Assembly: GCF_001274725.1 (NCBI RefSeq)
Contig: NZ_LGUF01000007.1
Coordinates: 1,016,001-1,080,000 of the forward strand
Direction of reading: 5' to 3'
DNA length: 64,000 nt
DNA from: Sporosarcina globispora
GTDB taxonomy: Bacteria > Bacillota > Bacilli > Bacillales > Cytobacillaceae
This document shows positions 1-8,965 of the stretch, one piece after another (the stretch's first letter is position 1; every line of letters starts with the position of its first letter). The position numbers and the translations under genes are program-made. The notes beneath the pieces are model-generated. The model was given only the letters and a program-made list of their open reading frames with translations, had not been told where the DNA came from and did no database searches.

Positions 1-756
1 TTTTGATAAGCTGGTGGGAGCCTCACGGAAGTTTGCGCTGTCCGCGGAAAGCAAGATATCATTTTGTGTAAATTTATGCTCTGTCTTATGCAGCAGATGC
101 TCAGGAATTTCATAATGATCCTTTTTGAAAATTAAAAGGTGATCTGGTTCACCGCTATATTCAAAATCCTCAGGCTTAAAGTCAAATGGAATCGGGTGTA
201 TATCCATTCCGATATAAAAGGAATCGTTCATTAGCTTAAAGAACTTCTCCTGATAAGCTTCTGCATTTCTGCTTCCATCTGTAGTTAATTTTAATGGGCT
301 ATTTTCCTCAACTCTGCCATTATAAGCTAGAATAGCAAAATACCAGCTTTCCAGAATATCACGGTCATTATTATTTAAGGTTGGCAGTTTGCCATCAACA
401 CCGCGAAATTTCTCATCGAGCTTTTGCAAACCGGCATTAATATTGTATTTGATGTCCGTCTTTAATAGGTTTTCATCAAATCTGTCATCATTTGTTACCT
501 GCATAATGCCGATTCCGCCATCAGGCGCTACATATGGTTGTCCATCCTTAAATTGATTCCAGCCGCTTTCCTGGTAAGCGAGTGTTTTAGCAATTTCTGG
601 AGGGATATTCTTTGCCAGTGCCGCTTCTGTTAACAGCTTGTTTGTCTCATAGTAAGTTGGAATTTCATAATCTTCTTCAGCCATGCTTGTTGCGGGGCTG
701 AAGAATCCAAAAAACAGGCTAGATACAAGTAAAAAGGGTAAAGCTTTCTTAAACAT
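1..756 (-). CDS. Secreted lytic transglycosylase (SLT domain), 3' end outside window
   Basis: The reading frame is open from an ATG at 756 to the window edge, giving the first 252 residues. A GGAGGAG ribosome site lies just before the start. Residues 1-25 form a signal peptide (two Lys, a Phe/Leu-rich core, then a small-residue site before AEED). An SLT/GH23-type fold follows: the segment AYQESGWNQF at about residue 60 carries the expected catalytic Glu, and GGIGIMQVT is the usual GxxGxMQ(V/I) motif. Such enzymes cleave the MurNAc-GlcNAc bond of peptidoglycan outside the membrane. The downstream part has no family I recognise and may be a wall-binding or SH3-like region. The exact substrate cannot be read from this fragment. 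Confidence 0.8.
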   Translation of the reverse strand, partial: MFKKALPFLLVSSLFFGFFSPATSMAEEDYEIPTYYETNKLLTEAALAKNIPPEIAKTLAYQESGWNQFKDGQPYVAPDGGIGIMQVTNDDRFDENLLKTDIKYNINAGLQKLDEKFRGVDGKLPTLNNNDRDILESWYFAILAYNGRVEENSPLKLTTDGSRNAEAYQEKFFKLMNDSFYIGMDIHPIPFDFKPEDFEYSGEPDHLLIFKKDHYEIPEHLLHKTEHKFTQNDILLSADSANFREAPTSLSK

Positions 757-842
757 TCTCCTCCGCCTTTCAATAGTCTCTCTTTAGAATCCTACCATTC
801 TTTTAAAAACAAAATCTACAATAACATTACAAATTTATCCTT

Positions 843-1571
843 TTATTGATGCCATCTGCTTTCCAAGTATTTAATAGCATTCTCAAAGTAGTCTGTTACC
901 GAGATTTGCCCGATTTGAAATTTGCCTTCCTCAGGGGACCACTCGCCATAAGCATCCAAAGCGTTTTGGTACTTCTCAGCATGTTCTTTGCTTATTTCAT
1001 CTTTGCCTGTATAGGATAAATTTCCGAATTCCTGAATGGGGATATGATAATAACCTGCCTTTTTAATTGTCCCTTCTTTATGTAAGGCCATTAAAGCCTT
1101 GCCTGTTGAAGCGTGGTCTGGGTGGGGGTCATGATATGTCATCACATGATGGGTCGCACCAGGGTAGCCTTTTTCCATATCAATCATGATTTCTTTTACC
1201 ATATCAGGTGTGAATTCAGCATCCGGCAAATCATAAATAAGAATATTTTCAGGTTTCACGCCCATGGTCTCTACGGATTTTTTAAACTCTTTAATCCTGG
1301 CCTCACCAAATTCCTCTGGAGATATGTTATCATAGCCCTCTTCCTGAAGCTTTGTGTTCACCTTATGATAGGCGCTGCTAGCCAGTCCTTTGGACAGCAA
1401 TATAACTATGACATTTTTATCTTCTTCCACTGCTTTTATTATCGAACCTCCCATGCTTAGTACTTCGTCATCTGCATGGGGAGAATAGAATATAACTGTT
1501 TCTTTTTTAAACAAGAAGTAACCGCCAATAAATAATGCTATGATTAAAAATAAACCTATCAATCGTTTCAA
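843..1571 (-). CDS. PIG-L/LmbE-family deacetylase, membrane-anchored
   Basis: 242 residues from a TTG start with AAGAGGA six bases upstream. Residues 3-20 are one hydrophobic N-terminal segment, so the enzyme is probably tethered outside the membrane. The zinc motif HADDE lies at about residues 32-36, and a second His cluster (YHDPHPDH) at about 146-153 completes the PIG-L metal site. Family members deacetylate N-acetyl-glucosamine conjugates, for instance in bacillithiol synthesis (BshB) or antibiotic pathways. The membrane anchor argues against cytosolic BshB and for an extracellular sugar or wall substrate, which is inference. It stands alone, divergent from the acyltransferase gene beginning at 1655. 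Confidence 0.78.
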   Translation of the reverse strand: MKRLIGLFLIIALFIGGYFLFKKETVIFYSPHADDEVLSMGGSIIKAVEEDKNVIVILLSKGLASSAYHKVNTKLQEEGYDNISPEEFGEARIKEFKKSVETMGVKPENILIYDLPDAEFTPDMVKEIMIDMEKGYPGATHHVMTYHDPHPDHASTGKALMALHKEGTIKKAGYYHIPIQEFGNLSYTGKDEISKEHAEKYQNALDAYGEWSPEEGKFQIGQISVTDYFENAIKYLESRWHQ

Positions 1572-1654
1572 GAAAAGTCCTCTTTTCTGCGTTTTTTTCC
1601 ATGAAGTATTATATCATATAACAGTAATGACATTTGCTAGAAAGGACATTGTTT

Positions 1655-2767
1655 ATGGAACGTGCATTAAAAGAAACACCGAAAAAAAGAAGATTTCGCT
1701 CCCTTGATATAACAAGGGGACTGATTGTATTGCTGTCTGTGTTTTTATTTCATATTCCGGCTGGAGGCTACGAGTATCTTCGCCATGCCAGGTGGTACGA
1801 TATTACAATCATGGACTACATATTGCCTGGATTTATAACGGTTTTCGGAGTAGGGATGGCTTTTGCCTATCATCGCGGCGTGAACTGGAGCAAGCTGATT
1901 AAGAGGACCATCCGGTTAATAATCTATGGATTAATCTTTAATATGATTGTCGACTGGAAATTTGATTTATCTACTATACGCATTACAGGGGTTCTTCAAT
2001 TATATGGAGTTCTTGGGCTGCTTGCGGTTATTATATCTACTCTCGTAAAATCATGGCGATGGCTCATCCCTGTTGTTGCTTTCATCCTTCTTATTCACGG
2101 ATATATTTTATTTTCATTTAGCCAAAGCTGTACGGATGGGCTTTTGCAGCCGGACTGCAATCCTTCAGGCATCATTGATGTTGCCGTATTCGGCGCTGAA
2201 CATTTGTATCATCAGGGGACAATGGGCTATGATCCAGAAGGTATTATGACGGTAATAGGGGCTCTATCAAATGTGCTCCTGGGTATGATAGCCGGAAAAA
2301 TTTTATTGGAAAAGCGGGATAAAGGGGCCTGGAAAGAATTAATTCTTTTTGGAGCTGCAGTATTGCTTCTTTCTTATGCAGCTTCCAATTTCCTGCCCTT
2401 TAATAAAAAAATCTGGACTCCTTCATTTGCGATGCTGACAGCGGGCAGCGTAATTATTGTATTCGCTTTTATCCATCTGATTTTTGATCAGCTAAGAAAT
2501 ACGAAAAAAACTATATTTTCATGGTATATAGAAGCGTTCGGACGAAATAGCTTCCTCATTTATTTTGGCAAGTTTATCGTTTATTCCTTCCTGGCCCGCA
2601 TAATGATCGATGCTGGAGGGGAAGAGGTGCCTTTTTCGGCCTGGCTACTAAGTAAAATTGACCTGGTCACCCAATATTCACAGCTGGCCTATGCCGGCGT
2701 GATGCTTTTAGCATGGTCTATTGTTGCTATTACCCTCCATTTGAAAAAATGGTATGTGAAGGCCTGA
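1655..2767 (+). CDS. Multipass membrane acyltransferase-like protein (DUF1624/HGSNAT type)
   Basis: About 370 residues. The ATG at 1655 is preferred over an in-frame TTG at 1634 because AAAGGA sits eight bases before it. The segment RSLDITRGLIVLLSVFLFH at residues 16-34 is the usual opening of heparan-alpha-glucosaminide N-acetyltransferase-like (DUF1624) proteins, followed by about nine or ten hydrophobic helices. These proteins are thought to move acyl groups across the membrane to a sugar; no bacterial substrate is firmly assigned. It is single, between a divergent PIG-L gene and a clear terminator. A deacetylase and a possible acetyltransferase side by side could act on the same wall sugar, which is a guess. 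Confidence 0.68.
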   Translation: MERALKETPKKRRFRSLDITRGLIVLLSVFLFHIPAGGYEYLRHARWYDITIMDYILPGFITVFGVGMAFAYHRGVNWSKLIKRTIRLIIYGLIFNMIVDWKFDLSTIRITGVLQLYGVLGLLAVIISTLVKSWRWLIPVVAFILLIHGYILFSFSQSCTDGLLQPDCNPSGIIDVAVFGAEHLYHQGTMGYDPEGIMTVIGALSNVLLGMIAGKILLEKRDKGAWKELILFGAAVLLLSYAASNFLPFNKKIWTPSFAMLTAGSVIIVFAFIHLIFDQLRNTKKTIFSWYIEAFGRNSFLIYFGKFIVYSFLARIMIDAGGEEVPFSAWLLSKIDLVTQYSQLAYAGVMLLAWSIVAITLHLKKWYVKA

Positions 2768-2783
2768 TACTCTTATATGAAAA

Positions 2784-2814
2784 AAAGGAGACACTCGCAT
2801 ATAGTGTCTCCTTT
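2784..2814 (+). terminator. Intrinsic terminator after the acyltransferase gene
   Basis: A perfect 12-bp stem (AAAGGAGACACT/AGTGTCTCCTTT) with a 7-base loop, ending in a T-rich run, 17 bases after the stop codon. Confidence 0.88.
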
Positions 2815-2860
2815 CTTATGTTTCAAGGTAGTATAAATATTTTGAACTATCTAAATTTTA

Positions 2861-2889
2861 TTGACTATCAATCTATTAATTTGTAAAAT
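2861..2889 (+). promoter_or_regulatory. Sigma-A promoter of the subtilase gene
   Basis: TTGACT at 2861-2866 and TAAAAT at 2884-2889 are separated by 17 bases, a near-consensus housekeeping promoter. Transcription would begin near 2896, leaving a leader of about 110 bases. Confidence 0.65.
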
Positions 2890-2931
2890 ATAACTATTAA
2901 TCCCATTTTTATAAAAGGAGGCAGGTCTTTT

Positions 2932-2951
2932 CTTAGTAATATTGTACTAAG
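2932..2951 (+). promoter_or_regulatory. Small palindrome in the subtilase leader
   Basis: CTTAGTA at 2932-2938 is matched by TACTAAG at 2945-2951, a perfect 7-bp inverted repeat with a 6-base centre, lying downstream of the predicted transcription start and about 50 bases before the start codon. It could be an operator or an RNA stem. A ribosome-site-like AAAAGGAGG at about 2913-2921 has no suitable start codon after it. Confidence 0.35.
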
Positions 2952-3004
2952 GTCGAATTGTACATAGCATTATTTTAATCTAAAGGATAATGGGGGAAGA
3001 AAAG

Positions 3005-6000
3005 TTGAAAAAACAAAATAGGAAAAAGGCCGGTAAAATTGCTTCTTATGCCCTTACTTCTGCATTAGTTCTATCAAGCTTCAGCTACACTGCTTCAGCA
3101 ACTACCAAAAGTTCAAATGACTTCTACGACCAAAAAATTAGCCAAATTAAAGAATTAAAAGCAGAGTCATTAAAGAAAACAGAACTTAAAGATAAAACTC
3201 TTAAATCCGAATTAAAGGCATCTGATAAAGTTCGCGTAATTGTTGAACTTGACGGAAAAACACCTTTAGAGACTGCAACTGATGAAGGCAAACTTTACAA
3301 AGAATTATCAGAATCGACAAAAAAATCCCTGAATTCAAAGGTGTTAAAACAGCAAAGTTCGGTAAAAAGTGCAATTAAATCAAAAGGTGTCAAATTTGAA
3401 TATCTTAAAAACTTCTCTACTGCTTTTAATGGATTCAGCGGTGAAGTAAAATACGGGGAAGTTGCCAAAATTGAAGGCTTATCTGGAGTTAAAGCTGTTT
3501 ATTTAGCCAATGCTTACAATCGTCCTGAAGTAGAGACTAATATGAAGACAAGCCACGGTTTTATCCAGTCAGCTGCCACTTGGGGAGATGCAGGATATAA
3601 AGGGGAAGGCATGATTGTTTCTGTAATTGACACAGGTGTTGACCCTTCCCATAAAGATTTCCAGAATATTGATAAAACAAATGCCGATCTGGAAAAGGGC
3701 GAGGTAGATGCTCTTGTTAAAGAAGATGGCCTAAAGGGTAAATATTATTCAGATAAAGTACCTTATGGTTATAACTACTATGACAGCAATGATACCATTC
3801 TAGACCTTGGACCTGCTGCCTCCATGCATGGTATGCATGTTGCCGGTACAGTAGCAGCAAATGGGGATGAAAAAACTGGAGGCATCAAGGGTGTAGCTCC
3901 TGAAGCACAGGTGCTTGGCATGAAAGTATTCAGTAACGATCCTAATTTCCCGTCAACATGGTCTGATGTTTATTTAGCGGCCATTGATGATTCTATTAAA
4001 CTTGGTGCAGATGTATTAAATATGAGCTTAGGATCAACTGCTGCATTCTATGAAGAACAGGGCGCTGAGGATATTGCCATTACTAGAGCGGTAGAAAACG
4101 GTATTGTTTGCGCTGTTTCTGCGGGTAACTCTGCACATCTGGGAAGCGGCTGGGATGCGCCATATGCTAAGAATCCGGATATTGGGGTTGTTGGATCACC
4201 AGGTTTAAATCCGGATACACTGCAGGTTGCTGCTTCAGGTAACGTAGCATATTTATACCAGCATCAAGCAACAGTAGGCGGAAAGACATTTACTGGATAT
4301 GGAGTGGATGATTGGTCTAGCCTTGCTGCTTCTGGTTTAGAGCTTGTAAGCTTATCTCAGGCAAATGGTGTGACGGAAGAAAGCGGAAAGGCTTGTAAAG
4401 TTTGCGGAAACCCTTCTGATTACGAAGGTGTCGATGTAGAAGGCAAGATTGTCGTTGTTAAGCGCGGAACTCTATCATTCTTTGATAAAACAGTAAACGC
4501 TGCAGAAGCAGGTGCTGCAGGAATTATTGTATATGATTCAGGAGCTGGGACATTCTATGAAAACCAGGGTGGCTGGGATGTGCCGTTTATGATGATTTCA
4601 GCTGGCGATGGAGAAGAATTGGAAAAAGCGATTGCGAATGGTGATGCAACTGCTTCTGTTGCTCAAACAAGCAAAAAAGAAGATCCGGTAATGGGCCGGA
4701 TGACTGACTTCACTTCTTGGGGTGTTACGCCTGATTTAAGATTGAAGCCAGAAATCACAGCTCCCGGCGGAAATATCTATTCTACAGTAAATGATGATAA
4801 ATATACGGTTATGAGCGGAACTTCCATGGCAGCTCCTCATGTTGCCGGCGGATCCGCATTAGTTCAGCAATATCTGCAAGAAGATGACAGATTCTCGGAT
4901 CTGGACTTTGAACAGCGTACAAGATTGGCGAAGGTTCTATTAGTTAATACAGCGAAAACAATTGATGATGTTCATGGCCAGCCTTTCTCTCCGCGCCGTC
5001 AGGGTGCTGGTATGATGCAAACATTTAGTGCCGTTTCTTCACCAGCTATTTTAACTGATCAGTTAACAGGGGAAGCGAAAGTAGAACTCTTTGACTTTAA
5101 AGAAACAAAATTTGAACTGCCTTTAGCGGTTACCAATATTTCTGATTCAGAAGAGGTTACTTATAACGTAAAAACACGAGTATTAGCTGATACAATTCAG
5201 CAGGTTGAAGGAGAAGAAGACCGCAATGCTCTAATTGCCGGGGACCTTACTGGTGTTGAAGTTGATGGTCCTGAGACAGTGACAGTAGCTCCAGGTGAAA
5301 CGGTTGAGTTTACAGTCACAGTTGATCTCTCTAAAGCAAAACTTCCAGGGTTGGATAAGGATGGGAAGCCAGTATCCCTAAACCTTAAAGAGGATATCTT
5401 TGTAGAAGGTTTTGTGCATTTAGAAGATGCCAAGAAAGATAGTGCAAACCCAACACTAACTGTACCTTACCTGGGATTCTATGGTGAGTGGGATCGCCCT
5501 GAAATCTTCGATGGCTTTAAGACTCAAGGGGAAAACAGATTCTATGATGCGTTCCCTACAGGTACAGATATGCTAGTCGAAAATGGTGATTATTTCGCAG
5601 ATGTGTTAAAAGTAGATGGCAAGGATGTTTATGCATTCTCACCAAATGGCGATGGAAATCTTGATGATATCAATGCCCTTCCAGCTATGCTTCGTAATGC
5701 CAAGGAATTGCAGACAAATATCCTTGATAAAGATGGCAAGCAGGTAGCAAGAGTGAATCTTGAATCAAATGTCAGAAAGAATTGGTTTGATTCCGGTGAT
5801 ACCGATCCATATGACTTTAATCCTGAACGTGCATGGGATGGAAAAGCGAAAGGTGAGACTGTAGAAGATGGTCTTTACTACTATGAGCTAAAAGGAAAAG
5901 TACATTATGATGGTGCTGAATGGCAAACGAAGAAAGTACCTGTGTACGTTGATAATACAGCTCCGAAACTTGAGGCTAAATATGATGCTGAAACCAAAAC

Positions 6001-7648
6001 ATTAAGCTGGGAAGCTTCTGATGCGGGTGTTGGCATCGGTGCATATGCTGTGTTTGTAAATGGAGTGAAAGTAGCTGATGCAGCTGCAGATAAAACAAGT
6101 GTTGTACTTGATTCAATTCCTGAAAAAGCTGTTGTTGAAGTAGCTGCTGTCGATAAGGTTTATAATGTTTCTTTTGATGAAGTAGCAGTAGGAGACTCTG
6201 CGCTTCCAATCATTGATGTCTCTACAGATGAGCTCGTTCCATTTGGACAATACAATACTCGTTCCATTACATTCTCTGGACTGGTACATGAGGATATCGC
6301 CCTTAAGTCTTTAACTGTAAATGGCAAGGATGTTTCTTTCAAGCAAAACGACAAAGGGGAATATGAATTTACAGCAACTGTTACGTTTGAACAGGACGGA
6401 AAATATGATGTCCAAATCGTTGCAACAGACGTTTCCGGAAAAGAGTTTTCATTTGCCCGTAAAATCATGATTGATACAACTAGCCCGGTATTAAACAATG
6501 ATGCTCCTAGATTTGTTGATAAAGAAGTGGAAGAAGTTACATTCAATGTTGATATTGAAGATAACTTCAATGCCTTTACTTTATTACTAGACGGTGAAAA
6601 GGTATTCGTCCAGCAGATGGAGGAGTTAGCTGAACCTGATACTGCAACTGCTGAAGTAACAGTTCCGGTAAAAGAAGGAGACAACTCCTATACGTTAACA
6701 CTTGTAGATGGTGCAGGAAACGAAACTGAACAAGAAGTAAGCATCTACCGTAACGAAGATGCAGAACGTGTGAACCGTATTTCTGGTGCTGATCGTTATG
6801 TGACAGCTGTTGAAATAAGCAAAAAAGGCTGGACTGAAGCTGATACAGTAGTATTGGCACGCGGTGATGAGTATGCCGATGCTCTTGCAGGTGTCCCATT
6901 AGCAAAGAAAAATAACGCGCCATTGCTATTAACATCTCCAAATCAGCTTTCTGATGCCACCAAGGCTGAAATTAAGCGCTTAGGTGCTAAAAATGTCATC
7001 ATCCTTGGCGGAAAAGGTGCTGTAAGTGCTGAAGTTGCCAAAACGTTAGAGAATTCTGGATTGAAAGTTAAGCGTTTATCCGGTAAAGACCGATTCGCAA
7101 CAGCTGCAGCCATTGCATATGAAGTGGCTCCAAATGGTGCAGATGAAGTTGTCGTGGTGAGAGGCAAAGACTTCCCTGATGCTCTATCTGCTGCTGCTTA
7201 TGCTGCTTCAAATGGAATGCCGATTCTTTTAACCGAAATGTATAGCCTTCCATCAACGACAAGCGCTACAATCAAAGACTTAGGTGCTACTAAGTCATTA
7301 GTAATCGGTGGAACAGGGGTTGTATCTTTCTCTGTAGCAAGTGAATTGCCTAACCCGTACCGTATAGGCGGCAAGACTCGTTACGAAACATCTTTAAATG
7401 TTGCCAAGCATTTTGATAACGGTGCTTACGAATATTATGTGGCAACAGGCAAAAAATTTGCCGATGCTCTTGCGGGTGCTGCTTTAGCTGCTAAAAATGA
7501 TACAGGTATCTTGTTAACTGATTCTAACTTACCAGCAGAGACAGAAGCTTTCCTTGCTGAAGAATCCGTAGAAAAAGTAACGGTTCTTGGTGGAAAAGGT
7601 GCTGTTAGCGAGACTGTATTTACTAAGTTAAAAAATCTATTTAAGTAA
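3005..7648 (+). CDS. Large secreted S8 (subtilisin-like) peptidase with three CWB2 repeats
   Basis: About 1547 residues. The TTG at 3005 is preferred: GGGGGA lies at the right distance before it, whereas the in-frame ATG at 2990 has poor spacing. A signal peptide (about residues 1-33, ending near ASA) is followed by an I9-type propeptide. The catalytic triad is in place: Asp in VIDTGVDPSH (about 210), His in HGMHVAGT (about 278) and Ser in GTSMAAPHVAGG (about 610). A PA domain is inserted around 430-550. Fn3/Ig-like modules follow, then three cell-wall-binding type 2 repeats opening with RISGADRY, RLSGKDRF and RIGGKTRY from about 1257 to the end. CWB2 modules hold proteins on anionic wall polymers, so this is probably a wall-retained Vpr/minor-extracellular type protease. 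It is monocistronic. Confidence 0.9.
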   Translation: MKKQNRKKAGKIASYALTSALVLSSFSYTASATTKSSNDFYDQKISQIKELKAESLKKTELKDKTLKSELKASDKVRVIVELDGKTPLETATDEGKLYKELSESTKKSLNSKVLKQQSSVKSAIKSKGVKFEYLKNFSTAFNGFSGEVKYGEVAKIEGLSGVKAVYLANAYNRPEVETNMKTSHGFIQSAATWGDAGYKGEGMIVSVIDTGVDPSHKDFQNIDKTNADLEKGEVDALVKEDGLKGKYYSDKVPYGYNYYDSNDTILDLGPAASMHGMHVAGTVAANGDEKTGGIKGVAPEAQVLGMKVFSNDPNFPSTWSDVYLAAIDDSIKLGADVLNMSLGSTAAFYEEQGAEDIAITRAVENGIVCAVSAGNSAHLGSGWDAPYAKNPDIGVVGSPGLNPDTLQVAASGNVAYLYQHQATVGGKTFTGYGVDDWSSLAASGLELVSLSQANGVTEESGKACKVCGNPSDYEGVDVEGKIVVVKRGTLSFFDKTVNAAEAGAAGIIVYDSGAGTFYENQGGWDVPFMMISAGDGEELEKAIANGDATASVAQTSKKEDPVMGRMTDFTSWGVTPDLRLKPEITAPGGNIYSTVNDDKYTVMSGTSMAAPHVAGGSALVQQYLQEDDRFSDLDFEQRTRLAKVLLVNTAKTIDDVHGQPFSPRRQGAGMMQTFSAVSSPAILTDQLTGEAKVELFDFKETKFELPLAVTNISDSEEVTYNVKTRVLADTIQQVEGEEDRNALIAGDLTGVEVDGPETVTVAPGETVEFTVTVDLSKAKLPGLDKDGKPVSLNLKEDIFVEGFVHLEDAKKDSANPTLTVPYLGFYGEWDRPEIFDGFKTQGENRFYDAFPTGTDMLVENGDYFADVLKVDGKDVYAFSPNGDGNLDDINALPAMLRNAKELQTNILDKDGKQVARVNLESNVRKNWFDSGDTDPYDFNPERAWDGKAKGETVEDGLYYYELKGKVHYDGAEWQTKKVPVYVDNTAPKLEAKYDAETKTLSWEASDAGVGIGAYAVFVNGVKVADAAADKTSVVLDSIPEKAVVEVAAVDKVYNVSFDEVAVGDSALPIIDVSTDELVPFGQYNTRSITFSGLVHEDIALKSLTVNGKDVSFKQNDKGEYEFTATVTFEQDGKYDVQIVATDVSGKEFSFARKIMIDTTSPVLNNDAPRFVDKEVEEVTFNVDIEDNFNAFTLLLDGEKVFVQQMEELAEPDTATAEVTVPVKEGDNSYTLTLVDGAGNETEQEVSIYRNEDAERVNRISGADRYVTAVEISKKGWTEADTVVLARGDEYADALAGVPLAKKNNAPLLLTSPNQLSDATKAEIKRLGAKNVIILGGKGAVSAEVAKTLENSGLKVKRLSGKDRFATAAAIAYEVAPNGADEVVVVRGKDFPDALSAAAYAASNGMPILLTEMYSLPSTTSATIKDLGATKSLVIGGTGVVSFSVASELPNPYRIGGKTRYETSLNVAKHFDNGAYEYYVATGKKFADALAGAALAAKNDTGILLTDSNLPAETEAFLAEESVEKVTVLGGKGAVSETVFTKLKNLFK

Positions 7649-7659
7649 TTGAAGAAAAA

Positions 7660-7691
7660 AAGAAGGCTGACTCATTTGAGTCAGCCTTCTT
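7660..7691 (+). terminator. Bidirectional terminator between the subtilase and the polysaccharide operon
   Basis: A 15-bp stem (AAGAAGGCTGACTCA with its complement) with a tiny loop, A-rich on the left and T-rich on the right, so it can stop transcription from both converging genes. Confidence 0.9.
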
Positions 7692-8954
7692 TTAGCTTTC
7701 TAGAGAATTGTCAGGAGTGCGTTCCCTTTTTAAATATTTTCTTTTTTGAACAATATATCCAAGGGCAACGCCATAAAGCAGCCACATCGGCCAGAAGTAG
7801 AATAAGCTGCTTGGCCCCAGGCACGATATCGCAAATCCAATGAAGCTTAAGAAAAGGATCAAAGCCAGTATATTATTCTTTTTATCCGACCAGTAGATCA
7901 AATATAACTGGACCATAATATATAAAAAGAACGCACAGTATCCGGCAAAAACAAAAAGGCCATAGTTTGTGAGCACTTCAAGCCACCAGTTGTGGGGATT
8001 TGTAAAGCCCAATGTATCAAACGAAAAATCCATATGCTGGAAGTTTCCCGGCCCCACTCCTAACATAAAAGATTGGAATGTCCCATAGATGCCGCTTAAG
8101 TATAAATTCATCCTAATAAAAGCTGATCCCTGGCCGGCTTTTATTCCTTCAAAAAATGAAGCATTTGCAAGGTAGTATACAATTCCAGCTGCTGCAAGGA
8201 ATAGCAGCGGACTGAATAACAGAAACAGACGGGCTCCATGTTTTATCAAATTTTTATATGATAGCAAAGCAAATAGCAGGATTTGCAATACAATCGCTAT
8301 TACGCTTAATCTGGCGTCATTAAAGTAAGTAATTAAAAGGAGAGCCACTATTATAATGACATTCGCCAATTTAACTAACAATGACTTTTTCAGTAAACCA
8401 GATAAATAAAATGGAAGCAGGATTACTAAAAATAATGCTAAGTCATTTTCATTATAGAAAAACCCTGTTGCCCTTCGATAATCTATGTCTGAAAATCTTT
8501 CGGCTTCAATCACAAACCGGGATGTTGGGAGATGAACATCAAATATAAATTCCAGGATGGAAATAGGGATTAGTACAACTCCAATAAACCAGAATGTAGC
8601 TGTAATCACTGAGCTCTTTAGGTTTTGCAGTAAAAATACTAGTACTAAAATTAATAATAGAAAGACAGCAAAGTAATAAAGCTCTTTGATCGCTGTGCCT
8701 TTATTGTTTGTCCATATTAATGATATGGCACCATAGTAAAACCATATTCCCAAGAATACTAACGGGAACCTAATATGGTCGGTATGAAATGGGTTTTTTT
8801 TAATAAAGATCTGATCAAGCATTATGACGAAAAGGAATCCGATAACCAGTCTTAATAAGGTCATTCTTAAGGGGCCAATCGGGATATTGAAAAAAAATGG
8901 ATCTATAAAAATTAAAGCAAATAAGATTATATAAGCTGTGGTTTTCCAATTCAT
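7692..8954 (-). CDS. O-antigen ligase/polymerase-like membrane protein (Wzy_C type)
   Basis: 420 residues with about eleven or twelve hydrophobic segments and a longer extracytoplasmic loop between roughly residues 270 and 330. This loop carries the segment MLGVGPGNFQ followed by NPHNWWLEVLTNYG, the H-containing motif typical of O-antigen ligase/Wzy_C proteins. The family polymerises or transfers lipid-linked oligosaccharides on the outer face of the membrane. It is the last gene of a minus-strand operon after a glycosyltransferase (11-base gap), a flippase and a chain-length regulator, which together make a Wzx/Wzy-style export set. Polymerase rather than ligase is inferred from this context. 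Confidence 0.8.
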   Translation of the reverse strand: MNWKTTAYIILFALIFIDPFFFNIPIGPLRMTLLRLVIGFLFVIMLDQIFIKKNPFHTDHIRFPLVFLGIWFYYGAISLIWTNNKGTAIKELYYFAVFLLLILVLVFLLQNLKSSVITATFWFIGVVLIPISILEFIFDVHLPTSRFVIEAERFSDIDYRRATGFFYNENDLALFLVILLPFYLSGLLKKSLLVKLANVIIIVALLLITYFNDARLSVIAIVLQILLFALLSYKNLIKHGARLFLLFSPLLFLAAAGIVYYLANASFFEGIKAGQGSAFIRMNLYLSGIYGTFQSFMLGVGPGNFQHMDFSFDTLGFTNPHNWWLEVLTNYGLFVFAGYCAFFLYIMVQLYLIYWSDKKNNILALILFLSFIGFAISCLGPSSLFYFWPMWLLYGVALGYIVQKRKYLKRERTPDNSLES

Positions 8955-8965
8955 GTTGGGTACCT

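Noticed and set aside
6160..6684. 174-codon minus-strand ORF inside the subtilase gene
   Set aside because: Antisense to a well-supported coding region, with Ser/Thr-rich composition typical of shadow frames and no ribosome site.
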